64,000 nt of DNA from Endozoicomonas sp965196975 (GTDB lineage Bacteria > Pseudomonadota > Gammaproteobacteria > Pseudomonadales > Endozoicomonadaceae). Shown here piece after piece: positions 44,513 to 54,012 of the stretch. The stretch lies in assembly GCF_965196975.1 (NCBI RefSeq), contig NZ_OZ239981.1, positions 5,208,001 to 5,272,000 on the forward strand, given 5' to 3'. A program made the translations under genes and the position numbers. Position 1 is the stretch's first letter, and each line of letters starts with the position of its first letter. The notes below the pieces were generated by a model. That model made no database searches and was not told the origin of the DNA. It was given only the letters and a program-made list of their open reading frames with translations.

Positions 44513-45784
44513 GTGAGCAGTTTAATTGAGATCATCAGGCGTCATAAACAGGGAGCACAGTGTGGGGTTTACTCCATCTGCTCCGCTAACCGGCTGGTTC
44601 TTGAAGCCGCTATTCTGCAGGCCAGAAAAGACGGCTCCGGAGTCCTGATTGAGGCAACCTCCAATCAGGTTAACCAATTCGGTGGTTACACCGACATGAA
44701 CCCGGTTGCTTTTCGCGAATACGTTTATGATATCGCCCGTGAGCTTGATTTTCCGGTAGAAAATATCTGGCTGGGTGGTGATCATCTGGGGCCTAACTGC
44801 TGGCAGAATGAACCAGCAGCCTCCGCGATGGAAAAGTCCCGTGAGCTGATCAAGGCTTACGTTGCCGCCGGATTTACCAAAATTCACCTGGATGCCAGCA
44901 TGAGCTGTCAGGACGACCCTGCCGTTCTGAGCGATGAGGTGGTTGCCCAGCGTGCCGCTGATCTGTGTAAAGTGGCTGAAACTACGGCCGTTGAGTGTTT
45001 CGGTCAGTCCAATATTGTTTATGTCATCGGAACCGAAGTTCCTGTCCCGGGTGGTGAAGCGGAAGAAATTTCCGGTCTTCATATCACTACGCCTGAACGC
45101 GCCAGTTATACGCTGGACTGCCACCGACAAATATTTGAAGAAGCTGGCCTTGAGAGTGCCTGGCAGCGTGTAGTCGGTCTGGTAGTTCAGCCGGGTGTTG
45201 AGTTCGACCACACGTCCGTTATCGATTATCAGCCTGAAAAAGCTGTTGATCTGAGTCGCTTTATTGAAGCGGATCCGAACATCGTTTTTGAAGCGCATTC
45301 CACCGATTACCAAACACCTGATGCTTATAAAGCACTGGTTCGTGATCATTTTGCCATATTGAAAGTAGGTCCACAGCTCACTTTTGCCATGCGTGAAGCG
45401 CTTTATGCTCTTGCACATATTGAAGATTCTCTGGTGCCGGAAGCGAAGCGCTCTCATATCCGTGAAGCCATGGAAGAAGAGATGATGGCCAACCCCGGTA
45501 ACTGGGAAAAGTATTATGCTGGTAACGACGACGATCGTCGTTTTGCAAGAACCTACAGTTACAGCGACCGTATCCGTTACTACTGGAACAGCGAAAGAGC
45601 AGAAAAAGCACTGACGGCTCTGCTGGAAAACCTGGAGTCCCGAGTTATTCCGATGCCGCTGGTCAGTCAGTATCTGCCAGAGCAGTACTGGGCGATACGT
45701 CGTGGTGAAATCAAAGGCACTGCCAGATCACTGATTCATCACCGTGTTATGCAGGTGACTGAAGATTACGCGAAAGCCTGTTGA
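44513..45784 (+). CDS. kbaZ: tagatose-1,6-bisphosphate aldolase accessory subunit
   Basis: 423-residue KbaZ/GatZ protein, the non-catalytic subunit that stabilises the class II tagatose-bisphosphate aldolase KbaY (51.2 kb). GTG start with AAGGTG upstream. Conserved stretches: YSICSANRLVLEAA, VLIEATSNQVNQFGGYTGM-like (here YTDMNP), WLGGDHLGPNCWQ, KIHLDASMSCQDD, YVIGTEVPVPGGE and EAHSTDYQT. Length is normal. Its separation from kbaY by the whole PTS and amino-sugar block matches the E. coli aga order (kbaZ first, kbaY late). Confidence 0.93.
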   Translation: MSSLIEIIRRHKQGAQCGVYSICSANRLVLEAAILQARKDGSGVLIEATSNQVNQFGGYTDMNPVAFREYVYDIARELDFPVENIWLGGDHLGPNCWQNEPAASAMEKSRELIKAYVAAGFTKIHLDASMSCQDDPAVLSDEVVAQRAADLCKVAETTAVECFGQSNIVYVIGTEVPVPGGEAEEISGLHITTPERASYTLDCHRQIFEEAGLESAWQRVVGLVVQPGVEFDHTSVIDYQPEKAVDLSRFIEADPNIVFEAHSTDYQTPDAYKALVRDHFAILKVGPQLTFAMREALYALAHIEDSLVPEAKRSHIREAMEEEMMANPGNWEKYYAGNDDDRRFARTYSYSDRIRYYWNSERAEKALTALLENLESRVIPMPLVSQYLPEQYWAIRRGEIKGTARSLIHHRVMQVTEDYAKAC

Positions 45785-45858
45785 TCACGGGTTCCAGTCT
45801 TCTTGAGCGCATAGAAGGCTTGAAACCATTAGAAAACAAATCCGTTTTTAAATTCGCT

Positions 45859-45879
45859 GACAAAAAGTTCTGTTTTGTC
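45859..45879 (+). other. hairpin between kbaZ and agaS
   Basis: GACAAAA and TTTTGTC arms with a 7-base loop in a 218-base gap that has no gene. It may reduce or shape downstream transcription. Confidence 0.35.
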
Positions 45880-46002
45880 GGAGGGGGTTCTTCTGGCCTT
45901 AAAAAACTCAGAAACACTCCGGCAAAACCTGAAAGATACCTTAACTGGCAATTTTGAACGGTTTTTTAATAAATCGTTTAAAGAAAAGAGTAGAGAAGAG
46001 AG

Positions 46003-47172
46003 ATGAGCAGTTACCTGGGTTTAGATGAAAGCTACCTTCGTGATATCGGGGGCGAGCAAACCGCAGTAGAAATCAGCCAGCAGCCAAGGGTATGGCGTGA
46101 AGCTCTCGCTAATATCGACGCCTGCCGTGCAGAACTGGATGCATTTCTTGCGCCACTGCTGGCAAAAGAAAATCTGCGGGTTGTTCTTTCCGGAGCCGGT
46201 ACTTCAGCTTTTGCAGGTCAGGTGGTTGCGCCTCACCTGGCTCGCGTTACTGGTCGTCGTTTTGAAGCAGTCAGCACCACTGATATCGTTGCTTCACCTG
46301 CTGAGTGCTTTGCTGAACAGGTGCCAACACTGGTGATCTCGATTGCCCGTTCCGGCCGTAGTCCTGAAAGTGTTGCCACTGTTGAGTTGGCTGATCAGCT
46401 GGTTGATGAGTGCTATCACCTGTTGCTGACCTGTAACCCTGAAGGTGATCTGGCTCTGGCCAGTCAGTCCCGCAGCAACATGTTCTGCCTGTTAATGCCA
46501 GAAGGTACTAACGACAGAGGATTTGCGATGACCAGCAGTTACACCAGTATGATGCTGAGTGCGCTGTGCATCTTTGACCGTGAACAGGGTACTGCAGAGC
46601 TGGTTGAAAAACTGAGTCAGGTTACTGAGCAACTGCTGGAAGAAAAAATTGGTGAGCTGAAAGCTCTGGCTGAGCAAGACTTTGAAAGACTGGTGTTTCT
46701 GGGTAGCGCAAGCCTGAAGGGGCTGGCTCAGGAAGCCTCTTTGAAATTTCTGGAACTGACCGCCGGTAAGGTTGTTTCTGTATTTGATTCCCCACTGGGT
46801 TTTCGTCACGGACCTAAGTCCATCGTTAATGACAAGACCGTCATTATCGAATTCATGACCAATGACTCATACACACGACAGTATGACCTGGACCTGCTGG
46901 CCGAGCTCCGTCGTGATGACAAGGCTGCTCACATTCTCGCCATTACTGATGAACAGGACGATGACGTTCGAAAGGGTAATGTGATGAGCCTCGGACAAAA
47001 TTTAGGATATGAAAATGTTTGGCTTTCGTTTCCTTTCATTGCTCTAGCTCAAGTTTTTGCATTCTTCAAATCCGTACAATTGCAAATAACACCGGATAAC
47101 CCCTGTCCCACAGGTGAAGTAAACAGGGTCGTCCAGGGCGTCATTATTCACCCTTATAGCAAGCAGCCTTGA
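46003..47172 (+). CDS. agaS: galactosamine-6-phosphate deaminase/isomerase (AgaS)
   Basis: 389-residue protein with two SIS sugar-isomerase domains: VVLSGAGTSAFAGQVV and SIARSGRSPESVATVEL in the first, VFLGSASLKGLAQEASLKFLE and SPLGFRHGPKSIV in the second. In E. coli AgaS converts galactosamine-6-phosphate to tagatose-6-phosphate and ammonia. AAGAGAG ribosome site. It follows NagA/AgaA in the pathway. Tagatose-6-phosphate then needs a kinase; none is encoded here, so PfkA elsewhere probably serves. Confidence 0.92.
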   Translation: MSSYLGLDESYLRDIGGEQTAVEISQQPRVWREALANIDACRAELDAFLAPLLAKENLRVVLSGAGTSAFAGQVVAPHLARVTGRRFEAVSTTDIVASPAECFAEQVPTLVISIARSGRSPESVATVELADQLVDECYHLLLTCNPEGDLALASQSRSNMFCLLMPEGTNDRGFAMTSSYTSMMLSALCIFDREQGTAELVEKLSQVTEQLLEEKIGELKALAEQDFERLVFLGSASLKGLAQEASLKFLELTAGKVVSVFDSPLGFRHGPKSIVNDKTVIIEFMTNDSYTRQYDLDLLAELRRDDKAAHILAITDEQDDDVRKGNVMSLGQNLGYENVWLSFPFIALAQVFAFFKSVQLQITPDNPCPTGEVNRVVQGVIIHPYSKQP

Positions 47173-47197
47173 GCCCAATAACAAAGCCTTGAGCTGG

Positions 47198-47249
47198 AAA
47201 TGCCGCCACCTCCCGTTGATAAGGGAATGAAAATGTTCCGGCGGCATTT
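47198..47249 (+). other. strong hairpin between agaS and the IIB gene
   Basis: AAATGCCGCC and GGCGGCATTT form a perfect 10-base stem around a 32-base loop, 25 bases after agaS. A-rich rather than T-rich sequence follows, so an intercistronic processing or stability element is more likely than a full terminator. Confidence 0.5.
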
Positions 47250-47298
47250 TCAAAAAAATTTGAGATCTATTGGTTAGAGACTTTCAGGAGTACGGTAC

Positions 47299-47778
47299 AT
47301 GAACACCCCTAATATTGTGCTGGTTCGTATTGATAACCGAATGCTGCATGGGCAGATCGCTATTACCTGGAGCCATCATGCTGGTGGTAACCTGATTCTG
47401 GTGGCGAATGATTCCGCATCTGAAGACCCTGTCCGCCAGAACCTGATGGATATGGCTGCTCCTCCGGGAATGGCTACCCGTTATTTCTCTATTCAGAAGA
47501 CCATCGACGTTATTCACAAGGCAAGTGCTGCACAGAAAATCGTGATGGTGGTTGAAACTCCTCAGGACGTTCTGCGTCTGGCTAAAGGCGGCGTGCCTTT
47601 CACCAAGGTTAACGTGGGTAACATGCACTTCAGTGAAGGCAAGAACCAGATCCACAAAACCGTTTCCGTAGATCAGAGCGATATCGACGCGTTCCGTGAG
47701 CTGACTGAAATGGGCATTGAATGCACCATTCAGCGTCTGCCAGAAGAAGAACCAATCGAAATCATGAGCGCACTCTGA
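47299..47778 (+). CDS. agaV: PTS mannose-family EIIB component
   Basis: 159-residue cytosolic IIB protein. VRIDNRMLHGQIAITWS carries the phosphorylated His17. It takes phosphate from the IIA protein (49.6 kb) and gives it to the sugar during passage through IIC/IID. First of four PTS genes; the next starts 10 bases later. Within the family it resembles the N-acetylgalactosamine/GAG-disaccharide IIB (AgaV/AgaB). Specificity is inferred from context, so the symbol is provisional. Confidence 0.88.
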   Translation: MNTPNIVLVRIDNRMLHGQIAITWSHHAGGNLILVANDSASEDPVRQNLMDMAAPPGMATRYFSIQKTIDVIHKASAAQKIVMVVETPQDVLRLAKGGVPFTKVNVGNMHFSEGKNQIHKTVSVDQSDIDAFRELTEMGIECTIQRLPEEEPIEIMSAL

Positions 47779-47788
47779 GGGGATACGT

Positions 47789-48574
47789 ATGTTAATGGAA
47801 GCCATACTCGTCGCCCTCTGGGCGGCGCTGTGCGGCATCGACAAGTACGATGTTGCACTGAATATTCACCGCCCACTGATCACCGGTACTGTTGTCGGTC
47901 TGATCATGGGTGACCTGCAGACAGGCCTGATGGCCGGTGCTGCCATGGAACTGGCCTGGCTTGGTCTGGTTCCTAATGCTGGAGCCCAGCCACCCGATGT
48001 CACCATCGGCGCCATTATTGGTACCGCATTCGTTATCCTGACCGGCGAAAACCCTGAAGTGGGTATTGGTATCGCCATGCCATTCGCTGTGGCCATGCAG
48101 AGTCTGATTGTACTGCTGTTCACTGCGTTCGCTCCGGTAATGCACAAGTGTGATGAATACGCCAGAAGCTGCAATACCCGTGGTATCGATAACATGCTCT
48201 ACCTGGGCCTTGGTGTTCGTGCCTTTATCTACGCTTTGGTTGCTTTCCTACCGATTTACTTTGGTTCAGAAACTGCGGGTGCCATTGTTGCGCTGCTGCC
48301 AGAAGAAGTACTTGCCGGATTGTCAGCCGCTGGTCGTATGATGCCTGCCATTGGTTTTGCCATGCTGCTGAAAATCATGCTCAAGAAAGAAGTGGCAGCT
48401 TACTTCTTTATCGGCTTCGTACTGGTGACTTACCTGAAGCTACCGGTACTGGCTGTTGCCATTCTCGGTACCTGTGTTGCCGTACTTGATTACATGATGC
48501 GAGTAGAACGTCAGCAGACAGTTGCTCAGGCTCAACCTGCTTCTGCCCATGGAGATTTCAGCGATGGCATCTGA
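47789..48574 (+). CDS. agaW: PTS mannose-family EIIC component
   Basis: 261-residue inner-membrane IIC protein with about seven hydrophobic segments. Family marks: LWAALCGIDKYDVAL, HRPLITGTVVGLIMGDL, GAAMELAWLGLVPNAGAQPPD, and a hydrophobic C-terminal half ending in a polar tail. It forms the sugar channel with IID. The 3' end overlaps the IID start by 11 bases, which points to coupled translation. Confidence 0.9.
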   Translation: MLMEAILVALWAALCGIDKYDVALNIHRPLITGTVVGLIMGDLQTGLMAGAAMELAWLGLVPNAGAQPPDVTIGAIIGTAFVILTGENPEVGIGIAMPFAVAMQSLIVLLFTAFAPVMHKCDEYARSCNTRGIDNMLYLGLGVRAFIYALVAFLPIYFGSETAGAIVALLPEEVLAGLSAAGRMMPAIGFAMLLKIMLKKEVAAYFFIGFVLVTYLKLPVLAVAILGTCVAVLDYMMRVERQQTVAQAQPASAHGDFSDGI

Positions 48575-49454
48575 TACCACATACAGCAACGACATCGCTG
48601 AAAGCAAAGCGCTGGTAGACGGTGTCAGCGATGAAGTCCTGAATCAGGATTTCTTTGAAGATCAGTCCAAAGAAGAAGTTATCACCAAGAAAGACCTGTG
48701 GAAGATCTCTATCCGCGGTCTGTTCATGGAAGGTAACTTTAACTATGAACGTATGCAGGCCGGCAGCTGGGCTTACACCCTGATCCCGATCCTGAAAAAG
48801 ATCCACAAGAACAAGAATGACCTGGCTAAGTCATTGAAGATGCACCTTGAGCTCTTCAATGCTTCTCCAAAGCTGTTCACCTTCATCGTTGGCCTGGTGG
48901 CAGCGATGGAACAGAACAAAGAGAAGCCAAGCACCATTCGTTCTCTGAAAGTAGCGGCCATGGGGCCAACAGGTGGTATCGGTGATGCCATCGACCACAT
49001 GACCCTGATGCCAATTACCCTGGGTATCGGTGCATCCATTGCCCTGGATGGCAGTGTGGCGGGACCTTTTGTGTTCTTCTTCCTGTACCAGATGGTGCAC
49101 TTCCCACTGTACTTCTGGCTGACTTTCTACGGCTACCAGTCCGGTGTTAACGCTCTGGCTCAGCTGAAAGAGAAAACTGTCCTGCTGTCCCGTGCGGCCA
49201 CCATTCTTGGTCTGACCGTAGTGGGCGCGCTGAGTGCCAGCTTTATCAAGATCTCCACACCGCTGGTGGTGGAGGCTGGACAGGCGACAGTGCACATACA
49301 GACGGATCTGCTCGACAAGATCATGCCGAACCTTCTGCCTCTGGGCTTTGTATTCCTGATGTACTACCTAGTGCAAAAGGGTAAATCACCCAGCGGTCTG
49401 ATTGGCCTGACCATGGTGATCGGTATCGCCGGTAAGTATCTGGGCATTCTGTAA
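48564..49454 (+). CDS. agaE: PTS mannose-family EIID component
   Basis: 296-residue membrane IID protein. ATG 48564 (MASDTTYSNDIAES) follows GGAG at about 10 bases. It has an unusually acidic N-terminal lead of about 45 residues before the conserved KKDLWKISIRGLFMEG start. Family features: FNYERMQAGSWAYTLIP, LKVAAMGPTGGIGDAIDHM and a hydrophobic C-terminus. It completes the IIC/IID translocator. Confidence 0.9.
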   Translation: MASDTTYSNDIAESKALVDGVSDEVLNQDFFEDQSKEEVITKKDLWKISIRGLFMEGNFNYERMQAGSWAYTLIPILKKIHKNKNDLAKSLKMHLELFNASPKLFTFIVGLVAAMEQNKEKPSTIRSLKVAAMGPTGGIGDAIDHMTLMPITLGIGASIALDGSVAGPFVFFFLYQMVHFPLYFWLTFYGYQSGVNALAQLKEKTVLLSRAATILGLTVVGALSASFIKISTPLVVEAGQATVHIQTDLLDKIMPNLLPLGFVFLMYYLVQKGKSPSGLIGLTMVIGIAGKYLGIL

Positions 49455-49575
49455 TCAATACAGGCAGGGGGAATGACTCCCCCTCTTGAAAACCTTAGCT
49501 CTTAATCGTCCTTAAAAGTGTCGTCTTCTCCCTGTACCACATCAGGATGGCATTTGAAGTAATGAGGAAATCAAC

Positions 49576-50010
49576 ATGATCGGTCTCGTAATCACCGGGC
49601 ACCTTAACTTCGCTACTGGTTATCAGTCTGCAGTCAATGCAATCGCTGGTGATAGTGAACAGGTTGAATATGTGGACTTTCTGGAGTCCATGTCTACCGA
49701 CGAACTGGAACAGAAAATCCGTGAAGCGGCTGACAAGGTTGACAGTGGTGACGGTGTTCTGTTCCTGACCGACATTCCTGGTGGCTCTCCTTTTCAGCGC
49801 TCTGCCAAGGTTGCGTCTGAAATGAGCAATGCAGATGTTATTTCCGGTACCAACCTGGTGATGGCCGCCGAAGCCTGCCTTGAGCGTGATGGTATGGAGC
49901 TGGGTGAGCTGGTTAAACAGGTGATGGAAACCGGTGTTGAAAACATCAAGAGCTTTCAGCAGGAACTGCGTGCTGTGAAAAGCACTGATGCAGCGGATGA
50001 CGGAATCTGA
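49576..50010 (+). CDS. agaF: PTS mannose-family EIIA component
   Basis: 144-residue cytosolic IIA domain of the mannose class. MIGLVITGHLNFATGY carries the phosphorylated His9; FLTDIPGGSPFQ is the conserved second loop. It accepts phosphate from HPr. It is 121 bases after IID with no clear terminator, and its stop directly abuts the deacetylase start, indicating one operon. Confidence 0.9.
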   Translation: MIGLVITGHLNFATGYQSAVNAIAGDSEQVEYVDFLESMSTDELEQKIREAADKVDSGDGVLFLTDIPGGSPFQRSAKVASEMSNADVISGTNLVMAAEACLERDGMELGELVKQVMETGVENIKSFQQELRAVKSTDAADDGI

Positions 50011-51201
50011 ATGATGATGGATTGCATCACTGACAGCCATTATGCACTGAAAGCGGCTCAGGTTTTTACGCCTGAAGGCATTCTTGAAAATGCGTTTGTT
50101 CACATCAGTAATGGCCGCATTGATTCGGTAAGTGACAGCCTCAAGGCTGACTACACACTGGTGGATCTGGGCAATCACAAGCTGATGCCTGGCCTGATTG
50201 ACATGCATATTCATGGCCAGAGTGGTGCAGACACCATGGATGCGACTCCGGAAGCCCTGGCAACCATTGCCAGAGATCTTCCAAAGACGGGTGTCGTTGG
50301 ATTTCTGGGAACCACCGTAACGGCTCCCTGGCAGAAGATTCTGGCAGCGCTGGCTAATGTCAAAAGCACCATGGCTGTTGGTATAGAGGGCGGATCCGAA
50401 ATCCTGGGTACTTATGTTGAAGGCCCGTTTTTTACACCCCGACATAAAGGTGCTCACCCGGAACAGTTTTTTCTGGCTCCTTCTCAGGAGCGTATTGCTG
50501 ACCTGCTTGAAGTGGCCGGTGACTCTTTGAAAGTTGTTGCACTGGCTCCTGAAACCGAAGGTGCTGTTGAAGCAACGAAACAACTCGTTGCCAGTGGTGT
50601 TCGTGTTGCCATGGGGCATACCGATGCAACCTACGACCAGGTGGAAGACTGCATTGAGGCGGGTGCCACTATCGGGGTTCACCTCTACAACGGGATGAGT
50701 GGTTTGCATCATCGCGAGCCAGGCTGTGTTGGCGCCATGCTGGCCAGTGACTCGGTGATCGCAGAAATGATTGCAGATGGCGTTCATGTTCATCCGGCTG
50801 TTCTTAAGCTGAGCTGGAAGTGCAAGGGGACGGAAAGGTCTGCACTCATTACAGATTGTATGTGTGCTGGTGGCTTGCCTGATGGAACGTATCAGTTGGG
50901 GGAATTACCGGTTCAGGTAAAAAATGGCGTAGCTCGCACGGAATGCGGTTCATTAGCGGGCAGTACACTGTCGCTGAACATGGCCATTAGAAATATGACC
51001 CGTCTGGCAGAAGTGCCTGAGTGGGATGCCGTCAGAATGGCATCGGAAGTACCCGCTCGAATTCTTGGGGTAAATGACCGGATGGGATCCATTGCTGCAG
51101 GTATGGAAGCCAGCCTCACGGTAATGGACGACGATTTTAATGTACTGCTGACACTCGTTAAAGGTCAGCAGATATTTTCTGCTTGGAGTGAGACAAATTA
51201 A
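50011..51201 (+). CDS. agaA: N-acetylgalactosamine-6-phosphate deacetylase
   Basis: 396-residue amidohydrolase of the NagA family, removing acetate from GalNAc-6-P (or GlcNAc-6-P). Metal and catalytic residues: LIDMHIHGQSG (HxH), TYVEGPFF (Glu), AMGHTDATYD (His), VHLYNGMSGLHHREPG (His) and LITDCMCAGG (catalytic Asp). The start is one of ATG ATG ATG at 50011. It overlaps kbaY by one base (TAATG). The aga context argues for the galactosamine form, AgaA; a nagA label would also be fair by sequence. Confidence 0.9.
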   Translation: MMMDCITDSHYALKAAQVFTPEGILENAFVHISNGRIDSVSDSLKADYTLVDLGNHKLMPGLIDMHIHGQSGADTMDATPEALATIARDLPKTGVVGFLGTTVTAPWQKILAALANVKSTMAVGIEGGSEILGTYVEGPFFTPRHKGAHPEQFFLAPSQERIADLLEVAGDSLKVVALAPETEGAVEATKQLVASGVRVAMGHTDATYDQVEDCIEAGATIGVHLYNGMSGLHHREPGCVGAMLASDSVIAEMIADGVHVHPAVLKLSWKCKGTERSALITDCMCAGGLPDGTYQLGELPVQVKNGVARTECGSLAGSTLSLNMAIRNMTRLAEVPEWDAVRMASEVPARILGVNDRMGSIAAGMEASLTVMDDDFNVLLTLVKGQQIFSAWSETN

Positions 51202-52055
51202 TGGCACTTTATTCAACAAGACAAATGTTGCTGGATGCTCAGGCGAATCAATACGCAGTGCCAGCTTTTAATATCCATAACCTGGAAACTGTTCGCGTTG
51301 TTGTTGAAACGGCTGCGGAAATGCGCTCCCCAATTATCCTGGCGGGCACACCGGGTACCATCAGCTACGCAGGAGCCCGCTACCTGGTTGCGATTGCCCA
51401 GACAGCGTCTGAAATTCACGATATCCCTATCGCGTTGCACCTGGATCACCACGAGTCGCTGGGCGCGATCAAGCCATTGATTGATATGGGTGTGAAGTCC
51501 GTGATGATTGATGGTTCTCACCACGATTTTGAAGAAAACATCCGCATCGTCCGTGAAGTCGTTCAGTACGCCCACGCCCGTGACGTTACTGTTGAAGCAG
51601 AACTGGGACGTCTGGGTGGTCAGGAAGATGACCTGATTGTTGATGAAAAAGATGCGCTGTACACCAACCCTGCACAGGCTGCCGAATTTATTGAGCGTAC
51701 TGGTATCGACTCTCTGGCGGTTGCCATCGGTACTGCCCACGGTATGTACAAATCTGAGCCAAAGTTGGACTTTGAGCGTCTGGCGGAAATTCGCAACGTA
51801 ACGACTGCGCCGCTGGTGCTTCACGGTGCTTCCGGTATCGCTTCTGCTGATGTACGTCGCACCATCGAGCTGGGTGTTACCAAGGTAAACGTTGCCACTG
51901 AACTGAAGATTGCCTTCTCCGACAAGGTGAAGGAGTACTTCCTGGCTAACCCTGAAGCCAATGACCCTCGTAAATACATGGAGCCAGGTAAAGACGCCAT
52001 GGCTGCCCTGATCCGCGAAAAGATTGATATGTGTGGAAGCAGCAATCGCGCTTAA
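51201..52055 (+). CDS. kbaY: tagatose-1,6-bisphosphate aldolase, catalytic subunit
   Basis: 284-residue class II zinc aldolase (GatY/KbaY), cutting tagatose-1,6-bisphosphate to DHAP and glyceraldehyde-3-phosphate. Zinc and active-site motifs: IALHLDHHESLGA (Asp and His), VEAELGRLGGQEDD, GTAHGMYKSEPKLDF and LVLHGASGIASADV. Length equals GatY. It works with KbaZ from 44.5 kb. Followed by a clear terminator, so it closes the amino-sugar operon. Confidence 0.94.
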   Translation: MALYSTRQMLLDAQANQYAVPAFNIHNLETVRVVVETAAEMRSPIILAGTPGTISYAGARYLVAIAQTASEIHDIPIALHLDHHESLGAIKPLIDMGVKSVMIDGSHHDFEENIRIVREVVQYAHARDVTVEAELGRLGGQEDDLIVDEKDALYTNPAQAAEFIERTGIDSLAVAIGTAHGMYKSEPKLDFERLAEIRNVTTAPLVLHGASGIASADVRRTIELGVTKVNVATELKIAFSDKVKEYFLANPEANDPRKYMEPGKDAMAALIREKIDMCGSSNRA

Positions 52056-52091
52056 TGCGGTGCTGAGTGTGTAAAGAACCAAGTAGCCTTT

Positions 52092-52117
52092 GTCCGTCTT
52101 CGGGCGGACTTTTTTTT
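52092..52117 (+). terminator. Rho-independent terminator after kbaY
   Basis: GTCCGTC-TTCG-GGCGGAC stem-loop followed by eight T. A typical terminator ending the aga operon; kduI then has its own promoter region of about 65 bases. Confidence 0.88.
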
Positions 52118-52182
52118 CCGAATTCGAAGAAGGTGTGTCAGTACACATCTTTTGATGAGCAAGAACAGAGAAAGAGAGACTT

Positions 52183-53013
52183 ATGGAAATCCGTCAGCCT
52201 ATTCACAGTGATCATGCCAAACAACTGGACACCGAAGGACTGCGTCGTGAGTTTCTGATCGATGGCATTTTTGCCAACGGCACCATTAACCTGACCTACA
52301 GCCATGTTGACCGTGTGATTGCCGGTGGTTGTATGCCTGGCACTGAAGCGGTGAAGCTTGAAGCTGGTAAGGAAATTGGTGCTGACTTCTTCCTGGCCCG
52401 TCGTGAGCTGGGTGCTATCAATATCGGTGAAGCGGGCATCATCATTGTTGATGGTGTTGAGCACGAGATTGGCAGCCGCGAAGCCCTGTATATCGGCATG
52501 GGCGCGAAAGAAGTCGCCTTTGCCAGCGTTGATGCTGACAAGCCAGCCAAGTTCTACCTGAACAGTGCTCCAGCCCACGCAGCCTATCCAACCAAGAAAA
52601 TCACTCAGGAAATGGCCAGCCCGGAAACACTGGGTGACTCTGAAACCTGTAACCGTCGCACCATTTACAAGTACATGGTGCCAGCCGTTCTGGACACCTG
52701 TCAGCTGGCGATGGGCATGACCATTCTTGAGCCAGGCAGCATCTGGAACACCATGCCTTGCCATACCCATGAGCGTCGTATGGAAGTGTACTTCTACTTC
52801 GATATGAAAGACGACGGTGTTGTTTTCCACATGATGGGTGAACCAACAGAGACGCGTCACCTGGTAGTGCGCAACGAACAGGCGGTTATCAGCCCAAGCT
52901 GGTCCATCCACTCCGGTGTTGGCAGCTCCAACTATACATTCATCTGGGGCATGGCTGGTGAGAACCAGACCTTCTCCGATATGGACTTCGTGCCAATGGC
53001 AGACCTGAAGTAA
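52183..53013 (+). CDS. kduI: 5-keto-4-deoxyuronate isomerase
   Basis: 276-residue cupin-fold zinc enzyme interconverting 4-deoxy-L-threo-5-hexosulose uronate and 2,5-diketo-3-deoxygluconate. The zinc site is in MPCHTHERRMEVYFYF (two His, Glu), with a later His in WSIHSGVGSSNYTFIWG. Length matches E. coli KduI (278). AGAGAGA ribosome site. It acts on the unsaturated uronate released by the GH105 enzyme and hands product to KduD, the next gene. Confidence 0.96.
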   Translation: MEIRQPIHSDHAKQLDTEGLRREFLIDGIFANGTINLTYSHVDRVIAGGCMPGTEAVKLEAGKEIGADFFLARRELGAINIGEAGIIIVDGVEHEIGSREALYIGMGAKEVAFASVDADKPAKFYLNSAPAHAAYPTKKITQEMASPETLGDSETCNRRTIYKYMVPAVLDTCQLAMGMTILEPGSIWNTMPCHTHERRMEVYFYFDMKDDGVVFHMMGEPTETRHLVVRNEQAVISPSWSIHSGVGSSNYTFIWGMAGENQTFSDMDFVPMADLK

Positions 53014-53123
53014 CAGGCCAGCTCTATTCCCATGCAGTGCATGGGAACCAAACGACTTATATAAGCTTTCAGAACAGGTATTCCCAGTACGGTTTTTGGG
53101 AATACCAAGATTAAGGGATTCCC

Positions 53124-53888
53124 ATGACTCAACAGTTTTCTTTCAGCCTCGAAGGTAAAGTTGCCCTGGTAACTGGTGCGAATACCGGTCTGGGACAGGG
53201 TATGGCGGTTGCTCTGGCTCAAGCGGGTGCAGATATCTGTGCCGTTGGTCATATTGATGCGCCAGAAACCCGTGAGAAAATCGAAGCAGCAGGTCGTCGT
53301 TTTCATTTCGTTGAAGCCAACCTGCTGAGCATTGAGCCGGTTGAGCGTATTGTTAAGGAAACCGTAGAAGTATTTGGTCGTGTAGACGTTCTGGTCAACA
53401 ATGCGGGCATCATCCGTCGTGAAGACTCCGTGAATTTCAGTGAAAAAGACTGGGATGAGGTTATGGATATTAACCTGAAAACCCCATTCTTCCTGAGCCA
53501 GGCGGTTGCCAAGCAGTTCCTGGAGCAGGGTAACGGCGGCAAGATCATTAATATTGCGTCCATGTTGTCCTTCCAGGGTGGTATCCGCGTACCTTCCTAC
53601 ACTTCCAGTAAGAGTGGTATTGCTGGCCTGACCCGCCTGCTGGCCTGTGAGTGGGCTCAGCACGGCATTAACGTTAACGCCATCGCTCCAGGCTACATGG
53701 CAACTGACAATACCACAGCCCTGCGTGCTGATGAGAAGCGTAATGCTGAAATCCTGGGCCGCATTCCTGCTAACCGCTGGGGTACTCCAGAAGATCTGGC
53801 TGGCCCTGTTGTCTTCTTGGCTTCTGCTGCCAGTGACTACGTTAACGGTTACACCGTAGCAGTAGATGGCGGCTGGCTGGCTCGTTAA
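53124..53888 (+). CDS. kduD: 2-keto-3-deoxygluconate 5-dehydrogenase
   Basis: 254-residue short-chain dehydrogenase reducing 2,5-diketo-3-deoxygluconate to KDG with NAD(P)H. Motifs: VTGANTGLGQGMA (cofactor), VLVNNAGIIRRED, the Ser in NIASMLSFQG and YTSSKSG (YxxxK), and GYMATDNT. Length fits KduD. Its product is phosphorylated by KdgK in the divergent operon. A hairpin terminator follows at once. Confidence 0.95.
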   Translation: MTQQFSFSLEGKVALVTGANTGLGQGMAVALAQAGADICAVGHIDAPETREKIEAAGRRFHFVEANLLSIEPVERIVKETVEVFGRVDVLVNNAGIIRREDSVNFSEKDWDEVMDINLKTPFFLSQAVAKQFLEQGNGGKIINIASMLSFQGGIRVPSYTSSKSGIAGLTRLLACEWAQHGINVNAIAPGYMATDNTTALRADEKRNAEILGRIPANRWGTPEDLAGPVVFLASAASDYVNGYTVAVDGGWLAR

Positions 53889-53895
53889 TCCAGAT

Positions 53896-53923
53896 AAATA
53901 AGGGCTCAACAGAGCCCTTATTT
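53896..53923 (+). terminator. hairpin after kduD
   Basis: AAATAAGGGCTC-AACA-GAGCCCTTATTT, a perfect 12-base stem whose 3' arm ends in TTATTT, 7 bases after the kduD stop. Confidence 0.8.
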
Positions 53924-54012
53924 ACACATGCTCATGGGTAAAGAAAAGCCCTTTGTATTTCCTGATTCCCACCATACGAAAGCGCTTTTCACGAAAACAG
54001 ATTGATACGACG

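Noticed and set aside
44522..45457. 311-codon antisense frame over kbaZ, and a similar one over kbaY (51213-52148)
   Set aside because: Shadows of well-recognised aldolase subunits, without start context or motifs.
49495..50793. 432-codon open frame antisense to the IIA and deacetylase genes
   Set aside because: The sense frames have catalytic motifs and tight operon spacing; the antisense frame has none.
52134..52147. TGTGT-CAGT-ACACA palindrome before kduI as an operator
   Set aside because: Arms of only five bases, and no match to known uronate regulators such as KdgR.
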